From assembly GCA_025997275.1 (NCBI GenBank), contig BNUJ01000057.1:1-9661 (forward strand): a DNA stretch of 9,661 bases. Direction: 5' to 3'. Positions 1-6,677 of the stretch are shown here, piece after piece. Each line of letters starts with the position of its first letter. Position 1 is the first letter of the stretch. Source of the DNA: Deferribacterales bacterium (GTDB taxonomy: Bacteria > Chrysiogenota > Deferribacteres > Deferribacterales > JAISNW01). The notes beneath the pieces are model-generated. The model was not told the DNA's origin, ran no database searches, and worked only from the letters and a program-made list of their open reading frames with translations. A program made the translations under genes and the position numbers.

Positions 1-20
1 ATTATGTTTTCTAGCTTCAT
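1..20 (-). CDS. 5' end of an unidentified gene (partial, runs off window)
   Basis: Only the first six codons are inside the window (reading M-K-L-E-N-I). The start is supported by an AAGGAG ribosome binding site about six bases upstream of the ATG on the minus strand, and by a well-formed promoter further upstream (47-75). It lies downstream of hemA in the same direction but has its own promoter, so it need not be in the hemA operon. The product cannot be identified from so few residues. Confidence 0.6.
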
Positions 21-46
21 AGACGCTCCTTACAAGGTAAATGAGT

Positions 47-75
47 ATTGTATATGATTGTTGATAGATTGTCAA
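47..75 (-). promoter_or_regulatory. sigma-70-type promoter for the gene at the left edge
   Basis: On the minus strand a perfect -35 TTGACA (70-75) and a -10 TACAAT (47-52, five of six consensus bases) are separated by exactly 17 bases. Transcription would start near position 40 and give a leader of about 20 nt that contains the AAGGAG site. It sits directly behind the hemA stop codon, so the gene at the edge can be transcribed independently of hemA. No terminator is visible between hemA and this promoter. Confidence 0.7.
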
Positions 76-92
76 ATTCCTGCAAACATTAT

Positions 93-1334
93 TTACATTA
101 GTTCAAACACCTTTTCACCTGCCGCAATAGACGACTTCAGCTTTATGATAGGCTTATGCAGTAGCTTGTTGGTATATGCGACTAGCAAGTTCCTAACGCT
201 TGCAATGTCGTCGTGATTAGTTATTTTGTTTATACGACAGTATGTTTGCAGGGATTTTTCGGCAAGCTCATCGGCGTATTCTCGTAGCTTCTTGATGACG
301 GGGGCGGCGGCAATAGCATTCAGTTGCTGTTCAAACTGCTCATAGGCACTGGCTATCATAGCCATCGCCTTTTTCGCCTCCCCCTCACGTAATATTCTAT
401 TAGTATCAACCACTTGCGCTAGGTCGTCCATGTCATAAACGTATACATTATCAAGTTCATCCACATCAGCTGCTATATCGCGCGGAACAGCGATGTCTAT
501 AAAGAACATCGGGGCATGTTTGCGCTGCTCCATAGCGGCAGCCACCATATCTTTATTCACAATTGCTATATGCGAACCCGTTGAGCTGATAGTAATATCC
601 ACACTAGGCAGGATTTTTGCAAACCCAGCAAACTCTATCGCCATACCATGAACCTTACCATGCACTTTACGTGCAAGTTCGCAAGCCTTGCTATAAGTGC
701 GGTTTGTAATGATAATTTCACCGATGTTAGCACTGGCAAGGTAGCCTGCCACCAGCTCACACATTTCGCCGGCACCTATTATAAGAGCACGCTTATTCGC
801 CAATGAACCGAATATCTTCTTGGCTAAGTCCACAGCGGCGTAGCTCACAGAGACAGCGTTTTCTGATATTGCAGTGTAGGTGCGGATGCGCTTTGCCGTT
901 CTAAACACAAAATCTCTCAGCCTGCCGAGATGCACACCAAGCCCGTTATATCTGTGGCTACTGATGAATGCATCCTTAACTTGCCCCAATATCTGTGGCT
1001 CTCCCACCACCAAACTATCTACACTAGATGCAACAGCAGCCAAATGCTTGACAGCATCGGCATCCGAAAACAAATACGAATATTTGCTGATAATTTGCCC
1101 ATCCAGTCCGCATAGCTCTGATACCGCTGCCAGCAAAGCATTAGTATCCAGTTCGTCTGTGCAAACGTAATATTCCACCCTATTGCAAGTTGATAATATC
1201 AAAGCCTCAGAAAAGCATGGCATTGATAGCAGATGAGCATAAGCCCCTGCGAGCTTGTCATCAGGCACAGCAAACCTCTCACGGACTGCAATGGGTGCAG
1301 TGTTGTGATTAAGCCCTAGCATAGAAAAGTGCAT
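93..1334 (-). CDS. hemA: Glutamyl-tRNA reductase HemA
   Basis: This enzyme reduces glutamyl-tRNA(Glu) with NADPH to glutamate-1-semialdehyde, the first committed step of C5-pathway tetrapyrrole synthesis in the cytoplasm. At 413 aa it is full length. Near the N-terminus it has the LGLNHNTAPIAVRERFAV block (6-23) and the STCNR motif (48-52) with the catalytic cysteine at residue 50. It also has SLVVGEPQILGQVKDAF (107-123), ENAVSVSYAAVDLA (158-171), the Rossmann nucleotide-binding loop GAGEM (187-191) and FIDIAVPRDI (278-287), then a helical C-terminal dimerisation region. The ATG at 1334 puts Cys50 at its usual place. There is no convincing Shine-Dalgarno sequence, and a second ATG four codons later is an alternative start. 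It is divergent from flhB. The product also fits the nearby ccmC, since both belong to heme/cytochrome c supply, although the two are not co-transcribed. Confidence 0.97.
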   Translation of the reverse strand: MHFSMLGLNHNTAPIAVRERFAVPDDKLAGAYAHLLSMPCFSEALILSTCNRVEYYVCTDELDTNALLAAVSELCGLDGQIISKYSYLFSDADAVKHLAAVASSVDSLVVGEPQILGQVKDAFISSHRYNGLGVHLGRLRDFVFRTAKRIRTYTAISENAVSVSYAAVDLAKKIFGSLANKRALIIGAGEMCELVAGYLASANIGEIIITNRTYSKACELARKVHGKVHGMAIEFAGFAKILPSVDITISSTGSHIAIVNKDMVAAAMEQRKHAPMFFIDIAVPRDIAADVDELDNVYVYDMDDLAQVVDTNRILREGEAKKAMAMIASAYEQFEQQLNAIAAAPVIKKLREYADELAEKSLQTYCRINKITNHDDIASVRNLLVAYTNKLLHKPIIKLKSSIAAGEKVFELM

Positions 1335-1376
1335 GTGGCTAAACTAGCACAAGTACACTAAACTTTCAACAGCAGT

Positions 1377-1405
1377 TTGACAAAACAACTGCTCTAGTTC
1401 ATAAT
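1377..1405 (+). promoter_or_regulatory. sigma-70-type promoter for flhB
   Basis: A perfect -35 TTGACA (1377-1382) and a -10 CATAAT (1400-1405, five of six) are separated by 17 bases. The predicted start is near 1412, giving a short leader that contains the AGGAGGG ribosome binding site (1420-1426) before the flhB ATG. The -35 element sits in the loop of a 7-bp inverted repeat (AGCAGTT 1371-1377, AACTGCT 1387-1393), which could be an operator. The hemA promoter must lie in the same 96-nt gap on the other strand but is not clear: a TTGAAA with a weak TAGTTT 17 bases on is the best candidate. Confidence 0.65.
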
Positions 1406-1430
1406 GTTACCACTCTAACAGGAGGGATAG

Positions 1431-2507
1431 ATGCCACCGGGTGAAGATTCATCAGAAAAAACAGAGGAACCCACACCCTTTAAGCTGCGGAAAGCGCAGG
1501 AACAGGGGCAGATACCGCAGAGCAGAGAGCTGACGGCAGGGTTATTCCTGTTCACCCTATCGGTGTTTATATATTTCTACTTTCCGATGTTCGTCAAGCA
1601 GTCGGGCGAGCTTTTCAGCGTGTTCTTTCAGTTCCCTGCTACACAGATAGAGGCTCAGAATGTAACGCAGCTACTATCAGTAACGCTGTTTATGATGGGC
1701 AAGATTCTCCTGCCAATATTTGTTATATTATTTGCGATGGCATTCCTATCAAATGTGCTGATAGTAGGTTTTCGCATATCGTTCAAATCACTGCGGCTAA
1801 ATTTTGATAAACTGAACTTCTTTGCGCAGCTACCGAAATTTTTTGATGTGAAGCGCAAAGGGATGGAGCTAGTTAAAGCACTTCTCAAAATATCACTGCT
1901 AACCATAGTAGGCGTAATGATAATCCGTAGCAGAATGGAAGACCTTATGCGGATGGGGGATGCCGAATGGCGGGACAGTAGCGTCTTTACTGCAAAACTA
2001 TTACACGAACTGCTGTGGAAGATGTCACTAGCGGTTATGGCAATAGGTTTTATAGATTTTGTCTACCAGAAATGGCAGACACACCAAGACCTGAAAATGA
2101 CTAAACAAGAGGTAAAGGAAGACTGGAAAATGGCAGAGGGCGACCCGCAAGTAAAGCAACGCATAAAGCAAGCGCAGAAGGATGCGGCGGAGAAACGTGT
2201 AGAGCAAGCTAAAAATGCAGATGCCGTGATTAGAAACCCAACCCACTATGCTGTAGCTATAAAATATGATAGAGAAAAAGATAGCCAGACAGGACCTCGC
2301 GTAATCGCAAAAGGGGAGGGGTTGCTTGCCTTGCGGCTGATAGACATAGCACAAGAGGCAGGCGTGTATATTCACACAGACAAAGCATTAGCACAGACGC
2401 TATTTAAGGCTGTTGACGTGGGCTACAGTATACCCGAAAACCTGTTCAATGCCGTAGCAATAATATTGGGCGAGGCATTCAGACGGCGGGAGCAACGAGG
2501 AAAATAG
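1431..2507 (+). CDS. flhB: Flagellar type III export apparatus protein FlhB
   Basis: This inner-membrane component of the flagellar type III secretion system switches export from rod/hook to filament substrates. At 358 aa it is full length. The N-terminal signature KTEEPTPFKLRKAQEQGQIP (10-29) and SREL are family hallmarks. Hydrophobic segments follow at about 36-54, 84-114, 150-165 and 196-212. The charged cytoplasmic linker (215-265) leads to the autocleavage motif NPTH (269-272), which is cut between Asn and Pro in studied FlhB proteins, and then the FlhB-C domain (VIAKGEGLLALRLIDIAQEA, IPENLFNAVAIILGEAFR). NPTH rules out a shift in reading frame. The start has a strong AGGAGGG site at ideal spacing. 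No other flagellar gene is in the window, so flhB stands at the edge of, or apart from, the main flagellar cluster. YscU-type export proteins share the fold, but the N-terminus favours FlhB. Confidence 0.95.
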   Translation: MPPGEDSSEKTEEPTPFKLRKAQEQGQIPQSRELTAGLFLFTLSVFIYFYFPMFVKQSGELFSVFFQFPATQIEAQNVTQLLSVTLFMMGKILLPIFVILFAMAFLSNVLIVGFRISFKSLRLNFDKLNFFAQLPKFFDVKRKGMELVKALLKISLLTIVGVMIIRSRMEDLMRMGDAEWRDSSVFTAKLLHELLWKMSLAVMAIGFIDFVYQKWQTHQDLKMTKQEVKEDWKMAEGDPQVKQRIKQAQKDAAEKRVEQAKNADAVIRNPTHYAVAIKYDREKDSQTGPRVIAKGEGLLALRLIDIAQEAGVYIHTDKALAQTLFKAVDVGYSIPENLFNAVAIILGEAFRRREQRGK

Positions 2508-2542
2508 CTTATGGTAGGAATACGAATAAGTTGACTTTCTGC

Positions 2543-2571
2543 TTGACAAGGAGATAAGCGTAAGTTAGATT
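2543..2571 (+). promoter_or_regulatory. putative sigma-70 promoter for the 2603-5257 gene row
   Basis: A perfect -35 TTGACA (2543-2548) is followed after 17 bases by TAGATT (2566-2571, four of six -10 bases). It lies in the 95-nt gap between flhB and the next gene. No hairpin terminator is visible after flhB, so read-through from flhB is also possible. Confidence 0.5.
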
Positions 2572-2602
2572 ATCTTGATTAAATTAAAGGACGGTATTTA
2601 AC

Positions 2603-2935
2603 ATGGATGTGAAACTGGTAAAACTAGTGACTGGCGAAGTAGTGCTCGGCGATTATGACGAGGTAACACAACAGCTGTGCGAAGTGGTCAATATACAGAC
2701 TGTTCCATCGGGCAACAATCAATTTCAACTTGCGCTTATCCCATACGGCTACCCTTATGAGCCTACATTTGTAGCAAAGATAGAGGAAAAGCATTTCTTA
2801 TACGTGTATAGCAAATGCCCTGATGAGCTAAAAAATAAGTATCTTGAAATCAAAAGCAATATCAAGATAGCCCCTGCAAGCTCCCTTAATAGTATGGTTG
2901 GCGGGGCTGGTAGCGATAGTGGCATAATAGTATAG
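2603..2935 (+). CDS. Small conserved hypothetical protein, possibly LSm/Sm-like fold
   Basis: This is a 110-aa soluble protein with no signal peptide or membrane segment. The opening VKLVKLVTGEVVLGDYDE (3-20) is a short beta-hairpin pattern of the kind seen in Sm-like proteins, where a strand carrying 'L.tGe.v.G' begins the fold. A run of beta strands follows (QLALIPYGYP, THVA-type hydrophobic alternation, HFLYVYSKCP), then a short helix (DELKNKYLEIKSNIKIA) and a disordered Ser/Gly tail (93-110). The assignment to the Sm superfamily is my inference from pattern, not a recognised motif match, and it may be an unrelated small beta-barrel. The ATG is preceded by AAAGGA about 11 bases upstream, a little far. 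It is first in a closely packed row with the DUF4911-like and YhaM-like genes, which hints at a shared role. Confidence 0.75.
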   Translation: MDVKLVKLVTGEVVLGDYDEVTQQLCEVVNIQTVPSGNNQFQLALIPYGYPYEPTFVAKIEEKHFLYVYSKCPDELKNKYLEIKSNIKIAPASSLNSMVGGAGSDSGIIV

Positions 2936-2940
2936 TTGGT

Positions 2941-3186
2941 ATGACAAGCTGCTCCCGCAGAGTCCATGCCACGACTAGCACTGCAAATATCGTTTATCTG
3001 AATGCTATTTTAGATTCCTACGACGGGTTGGGGATAATGCGGACAGTTGATAAGACCGCAGGACGAGTGGTTATATACACTACATCATATTGCGAAAAGA
3101 CATTGCTTGAGGTGCTCTCCTCGCTGGGGCGGGAGGGTATCTGGGTAGTGGTCAGCGATGTTGACAGTGAGGATATAGTTGAATGA
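2941..3186 (+). CDS. DUF4911-like small protein
   Basis: This is an 81-aa protein. The core from about residue 15 reads ANIVYLNAILDSYDGLGIMR (15-34), followed by TVD and a charged turn, a strand (GRVVIYTTSYCEKTLLEVLSSL) and an acidic C-terminus. The 'YL..IldsYdGlgi.RT.d' pattern resembles the DUF4911 family of small proteins that I recall from Deltaproteobacteria and Deferribacterota, usually of unknown function. The alternating strand/helix pattern suggests a compact ACT- or ferredoxin-like alpha/beta fold, which is inference. The start codon lies five bases after the preceding stop and has no clear ribosome binding site, so translation probably depends on coupling to the upstream gene. The first dozen residues (Cys/Arg/Thr-rich) lie outside the recognisable domain, and the true start is therefore uncertain. 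Confidence 0.75.
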   Translation: MTSCSRRVHATTSTANIVYLNAILDSYDGLGIMRTVDKTAGRVVIYTTSYCEKTLLEVLSSLGREGIWVVVSDVDSEDIVE

Positions 3187-3194
3187 GGATGTAA

Positions 3195-4127
3195 ATGGAT
3201 TTATTAGTAAGAAACGAATACTTTATATTTGAACTCTCAAAGCATACGGCGAAGAACAATAAGCCCTATCTGCGTATGACGCTTACGGACGAGAAACGCG
3301 CCATGACAAATGCCATAATGTTTGATGTGAGCACGCTGAAGTTTGAGCCGAAGAAAGGCGATAAGGTGTCTGTAGTGGCGGAGATGCAGAGCTATAACAG
3401 TCAAACTCAGCTGAAGATTAGCGAGATGAGCTTTATATCTGCTGGTGATGGAGCAGCATTTCTGCCTAAGAGCAAGCAAGAGCCTAGCAAAATGTTGGAC
3501 GAACTGAAGCATCTCGTTGAAAAATACGTGACGGACAAATATCTGCTTGCCCTGCTAGGCAACTTTTTTGACGATAAACAGGTGTTTGATAGGTTTATGA
3601 GCCTGCCAGCTGCAAAGAGTGTACACCATGCATATATGCACGGGCTTTTAGAACACACTTTACATGTGGCAAAAAACGTAGCTCGCGTATCGGCTAACTA
3701 TCCCGATGTGAACGCCAGCATAGCGGTTACCGGTGCGTTGCTCCATGACATCGGCAAGACTATTGAGCTAAGTATGGACAATGGCTTTGAATACACCGAT
3801 GACGGCAGACTGCTGGGACACGTGGTAATGGGCTACGGGCTGGTAAATAGATATATGGGCGAGATAGAAAACTTCCCCATAGAACTAAAGCAGCAGCTAG
3901 GGCATATAATGCTGAGTCACCATGGAGTGCGCGAGTTCGGTTCCCCAGAGTTGCCTAAGACGCCTGAAGCAATGTTAATCCACCAGTTAGACGACTTGGA
4001 TGCAAAACTTGGCTGTTTTTACGGCGTTTTAGAGAAAGAAAATGTAGCTGACGGTAGCTGGAGTTCGTATCAGAGGTCGCTTGATAGAGAGATATACAAA
4101 GCAAAAAAGCTGACAAATAATGAGTAA
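3195..4127 (+). CDS. YhaM-like OB-fold/HD-domain 3'-5' exoribonuclease
   Basis: This 310-aa protein has the same architecture and length as Bacillus YhaM, a 3'-to-5' exoribonuclease. An N-terminal OB-fold nucleic-acid-binding domain spans about residues 8-82 (FELSKHTAKNNKPYLRMTLT, then IMFD). A helical linker follows, then an HD metal-dependent phosphohydrolase domain (about 140-300). Visible metal-site residues are His154 (LLEHTLHVAKNV), the HD pair His184-Asp185 (ALLHDIGKT), His209 (LLGHVVMGY), His242/His243 (SHHG) and the Asp cluster at 266-269 (LDDLD). The start is set by a TGAGGAT site overlapping the previous stop codon. Substrate is inferred from family, and it could also act on DNA ends. 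The last 8 nt overlap the ccmC start. HD-only regulators such as cyclic dinucleotide phosphodiesterases are a less likely reading because of the OB domain. Confidence 0.85.
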   Translation: MDLLVRNEYFIFELSKHTAKNNKPYLRMTLTDEKRAMTNAIMFDVSTLKFEPKKGDKVSVVAEMQSYNSQTQLKISEMSFISAGDGAAFLPKSKQEPSKMLDELKHLVEKYVTDKYLLALLGNFFDDKQVFDRFMSLPAAKSVHHAYMHGLLEHTLHVAKNVARVSANYPDVNASIAVTGALLHDIGKTIELSMDNGFEYTDDGRLLGHVVMGYGLVNRYMGEIENFPIELKQQLGHIMLSHHGVREFGSPELPKTPEAMLIHQLDDLDAKLGCFYGVLEKENVADGSWSSYQRSLDREIYKAKKLTNNE

Positions 4128-4782
4128 GATAGCAATGAGGGTTATTGATGTGCTGACGCTAGTCGCTATCCCCATAGCAATGTATTTTGCGTTTATCTAC
4201 GCACCTGTAGAGGCGCGTATGGGGGTGGTGCAAAAGATATTCTATTTCCACGTTGCTAGTGCATGGGTAGGCTTTTTCGCTCTGTTTGTGACGTTTATAG
4301 CAAGCATTGTATTCTTGGCAAGGGGTAGCCGCATTAGTGATGACGTAGCTAACGCATCGGCTGAGATAGGCTTTGTGTTTTGCTTAATTGTGTTATTGAC
4401 GGGTCCTATCTGGGCAAAACCAACTTGGGGGGTGTGGTGGACGTGGGACGTGCGCCTTACTACCACACTTGTTTTAGTATTTATATACGCCGCTTACCTG
4501 TTGCTCAGGAAGTTTATCTATGAACCTGAGCGGCGTGGCAAGTTCTGTGCTGTGGTAGGAATTATAGGCTTTGTTGATGTGCCGCTCGTGTTCTTTTCCA
4601 TCAGATGGTGGGGAACAATCCACCCAAACGTAGTCCAAAAAGGCGGTGGCGGTTTGCACCCCGATATGCTAACAGCTTTAATTGTATCAGTCCTAGCATT
4701 CACACTATTGTATGTATCGCTAATGAATAAACGTGTGCGACTCGCCACCCTTGAGCGTGCAAATTATGAGGACGATAAATAA
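4120..4782 (+). CDS. ccmC: Cytochrome c maturation protein CcmC (heme handling, inner membrane)
   Basis: CcmC presents heme on the periplasmic face of the inner membrane and passes it to the chaperone CcmE in system I cytochrome c maturation. At 220 aa it is slightly short but complete. It shows about six hydrophobic helices (roughly 9-28, 40-67, 82-100, 113-131, 143-160, 185-202). The tryptophan-rich WWD heme-binding loop is WGVWWTWDVRLT (103-114), and candidate axial histidines are His44 (FYFHVAS) and His168 (GTIHPN). The ATG overlaps the upstream nuclease stop by 8 nt, so translation is coupled. No ccmD, ccmE or ccmF follows, so the other Ccm genes must be elsewhere. CcsA/ResC proteins share the WWD loop, but the length and the FYFHVASAWVGF segment favour CcmC. 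Confidence 0.9.
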   Translation: MSKIAMRVIDVLTLVAIPIAMYFAFIYAPVEARMGVVQKIFYFHVASAWVGFFALFVTFIASIVFLARGSRISDDVANASAEIGFVFCLIVLLTGPIWAKPTWGVWWTWDVRLTTTLVLVFIYAAYLLLRKFIYEPERRGKFCAVVGIIGFVDVPLVFFSIRWWGTIHPNVVQKGGGGLHPDMLTALIVSVLAFTLLYVSLMNKRVRLATLERANYEDDK

Positions 4783-4801
4783 TAATATATTTGAGGTGCG
4801 T

Positions 4802-5257
4802 ATGAAGAAGTTAATGACGGCTATACTAGTAGCGATTCTATGCGGAACTGCCGTAGCAGACCAGAACAACACAGGTTGCGGAGTAGGCACGTGGCTATTA
4901 AAGCGCAACGATGATACCAAGCTGATGGAAATGCTTATCATTACTACTAATATCAGCACATCATCACAGACAACTGGCATTATAACAGGCATTGAAGGCT
5001 GGGGCTGCACCACTGTGCGCTACTGGGCGGCAGCTGATATGGCAGAGTTTGTGCAAGCCAATATGGATAGCCTTATGCGCGACATATCACGCGGTAGCGG
5101 GGATACTATCTCATCATTAGCTGTGTATATGAATATTAGTGACGTAGGCTCGTTCGGCAATAAACTGCAACAAAACTTTGCTATGATATTTCCAACGCCC
5201 GATGTTGAGTATAGCCATGTAGCTGATACCATCTACGCATTAGGGGCTGTTAGTTAG
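4802..5257 (+). CDS. Exported DUF3015-like protein
   Basis: This is a 151-aa protein with a cleavable signal peptide: a basic N-terminus (MKKLM), a hydrophobic core (TAILVAILCG) and AVA-D cleavage near residue 19. The mature part starts with TGCGVGTWLLK (24-34), followed by a region with ITTN and TSSQTTGIITG and a second Cys in GWGC (69). That layout is typical of DUF3015 proteins, periplasmic or envelope proteins of unknown role. Cys26 and Cys69 may form a disulfide. The start at 4802 is chosen over an ATG at 4733 because it has a GAGGTG ribosome binding site at good spacing and gives a proper signal peptide. The earlier ATG would overlap the end of ccmC. It ends 13 nt before a convergent gene with no obvious terminator between them. 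Confidence 0.8.
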   Translation: MKKLMTAILVAILCGTAVADQNNTGCGVGTWLLKRNDDTKLMEMLIITTNISTSSQTTGIITGIEGWGCTTVRYWAAADMAEFVQANMDSLMRDISRGSGDTISSLAVYMNISDVGSFGNKLQQNFAMIFPTPDVEYSHVADTIYALGAVS

Positions 5258-5270
5258 CACAAAAGCTGAC

Positions 5271-6098
5271 TTACTGGATGGATGGAACGCCCCATTTGAA
5301 TTCCACTCCTAGTCTGCGGTCGGTTTCGTTGTCGTCAGCCTCCTGAATGCTGTGTGATATTGATATAGACGAGTTTTCGCTGGGATAGTAGATAAACCCT
5401 AGACTGTTGGGGGTTGTTAACTCATTAGCAAAGCGCACCTGCACTGAATATCTATTGTTTAGGCGGATGCCTAGCTCTATCCCATTGATTACGCGTTCAA
5501 CGTCATCGTTTTCACCCACTACATCTTTTGTAAGCATAGTGAGGTTGAGTCTATCGTCTGTAATACTGCGCGATAGCATTGACACCAGTAGCACCGATGC
5601 ATCTGTTACAACTGGACGAAAGTTGATAGTATCTGCTGTAGACGCTGTGCTGGTCGCACCTGTTGCGTTGTCTGTGTTTGTAGCGATTGCAGTAGTTGTG
5701 GTAGCCGCGCTAGAACCAGTCAGAAACGAGTTCAATGTGTTGTTAATTTTGCTTATGCTTGCCTCGTCAGTAGGTATTTGGTTCAAAACAGTAGAAAATT
5801 CTGACACTAGCCTGTGAACATCCGCACCCCGTGTGTCTGTGGTAGTCTCATATAGTTGGAATATGGCATAGCCGTCCCCAGCACTTTTATTGACATCTCT
5901 TATAGACAGCGTAGGCAATATCACCCAGACGGGTCTATATTTGTAAATACGTTTTTGTCTAGCTGATAGCACAACTTGAATATCGGGGTTGAGCGTTGCA
6001 CTAACAGGCGGATATACGCCACCCTCATAAGCAGAATAGGCAAATACACTTTGCCCCATAGCGCAGAGCAAAATCAGAACAGATAACTTGCGGAGCAT
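5271..6098 (-). CDS. Secreted protein of unknown function, possible outer-membrane-associated
   Basis: I do not recognise this 275-aa protein. It has a clear signal peptide (MLRKLSVLILLCAMGQSVFA, cleavage after residue 20). An N-terminal domain (21-128) follows, with strands such as PVWVILPTLSIRDV and a helical stretch. A low-complexity Thr/Ala/Ser linker covers about 129-155, and a C-terminal region (205-271) alternates polar and hydrophobic residues in beta-hairpin fashion (GIELGIRLNNRYSVQVRF, then SSISISHS, ending LGVEFKWG). The C-terminal pattern is reminiscent of short outer-membrane beta-strand segments, such as those ending TamB-like proteins. That is inference only. Its ATG shares one base with the purE stop (TAATG), so it is translated by coupling with purE. 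Functional linkage to purine synthesis is not obvious. Confidence 0.85.
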   Translation of the reverse strand: MLRKLSVLILLCAMGQSVFAYSAYEGGVYPPVSATLNPDIQVVLSARQKRIYKYRPVWVILPTLSIRDVNKSAGDGYAIFQLYETTTDTRGADVHRLVSEFSTVLNQIPTDEASISKINNTLNSFLTGSSAATTTTAIATNTDNATGATSTASTADTINFRPVVTDASVLLVSMLSRSITDDRLNLTMLTKDVVGENDDVERVINGIELGIRLNNRYSVQVRFANELTTPNSLGFIYYPSENSSISISHSIQEADDNETDRRLGVEFKWGVPSIQ

Positions 6099-6601
6099 TA
6101 TAAGGTAAGTGCTTTATTTGCTTCTTCTATATCAGCAGCCATTTTTCTGCGATATTTTACAAGCTCTTCATATAGGGCGATGTCGTTTGTAGCTATGAGT
6201 TGGCAGGCGAATAGCGCGGCGTTTTTAGCACCCGCCTTGCCGATAGCCATAACAGCAACGGGTATGCCCCCCGGCATTTGCACCATTGATAGGAGTGCAT
6301 CAAGCCCCGCAAGGCTGGTAGCGGCGATAGGCACGGCTATGACAGGCACGTTCGTCTCAGCAGCCACCACACCTGCAAGGTGGGCAGCTGCGCCAGCAAA
6401 GGCTATAATAGCACTATGTCCTTTATCTTTAGCAGTAGATGCCCATTCTGATGTCTTTTTAGGTGTTCTATGTGCACTAGAGATAATCACATCAGCCTGC
6501 ACGCCAAAATCATGCAGTAGCTTTATAGCCTCCGTTGCAATCTCAAGGTCTGATTTGCTACCCATGATAATACCAACTGTGTGCTTGCCTAATATGCCCA
6601 T
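6098..6601 (-). CDS. purE: N5-carboxyaminoimidazole ribonucleotide mutase PurE (class I)
   Basis: PurE converts N5-CAIR to CAIR in de novo purine synthesis in the cytoplasm. At 167 aa it has the normal length of a stand-alone class I enzyme. Motifs are GIIMGSKSD (10-18), SSAHRTP (41-47) with the catalytic His44, AAAHLAGVVA (71-80), VQMPGGIPVAVMAIGKAGAKNAAL (107-130, phosphate-binding loop region) and a C-terminal helix. The AHLAG reading instead of the common AHLPG is a tolerated variant that I have seen in other lineages. The start has GGAGG about 12 bases upstream, a slightly long spacing. No purK is adjacent. The nearest recognisable upstream promoter is at 6876-6905, behind a decayed gene, so purE may depend on it. 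Confidence 0.96.
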   Translation of the reverse strand: MGILGKHTVGIIMGSKSDLEIATEAIKLLHDFGVQADVIISSAHRTPKKTSEWASTAKDKGHSAIIAFAGAAAHLAGVVAAETNVPVIAVPIAATSLAGLDALLSMVQMPGGIPVAVMAIGKAGAKNAALFACQLIATNDIALYEELVKYRRKMAADIEEANKALTL

Positions 6602-6677
6602 ATCGCTCTATCGCCTCCGCTATATGCTTATATATGTCGGGATGTGGCGGGTTGTTTGTCAAGTCCCTTGTGGTGTT
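6558..6677 (-). pseudogene. start-less coding-like stretch running into purE (possible gene remnant)
   Basis: In the minus-strand frame one base off purE there is a 39-codon open stretch with no start codon. It is bounded by an upstream TGA (6678-6680) and ends at a TAG inside purE (6558-6560). Its middle, PPHPDIYKHIAEAIERYG, has the amphipathic, charged look of a real protein C-terminus and differs from the neighbouring frame, which is also open here. It may be the tail of a deleted gene, or chance. No homolog is recognised. Confidence 0.25.

Noticed and set aside
4733..4801. Longer N-terminus for the DUF3015-like protein
   Set aside because: It overlaps the end of ccmC, lacks a ribosome binding site and would bury the signal peptide. 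The ATG at 4802 has a GAGGTG site.
5251..5268. Small hairpin GTTAGC/GCTGAC between convergent genes as a terminator
   Set aside because: Only six pairs including one wobble, with no U-tract on either strand.
5407..5817. 136-codon open frame on the plus strand inside the secreted-protein gene
   Set aside because: Opposite strand of a gene with a clear signal peptide and coupled start. It is Val/Ala/Ser-rich and arises from the Thr/Ala linker codons.
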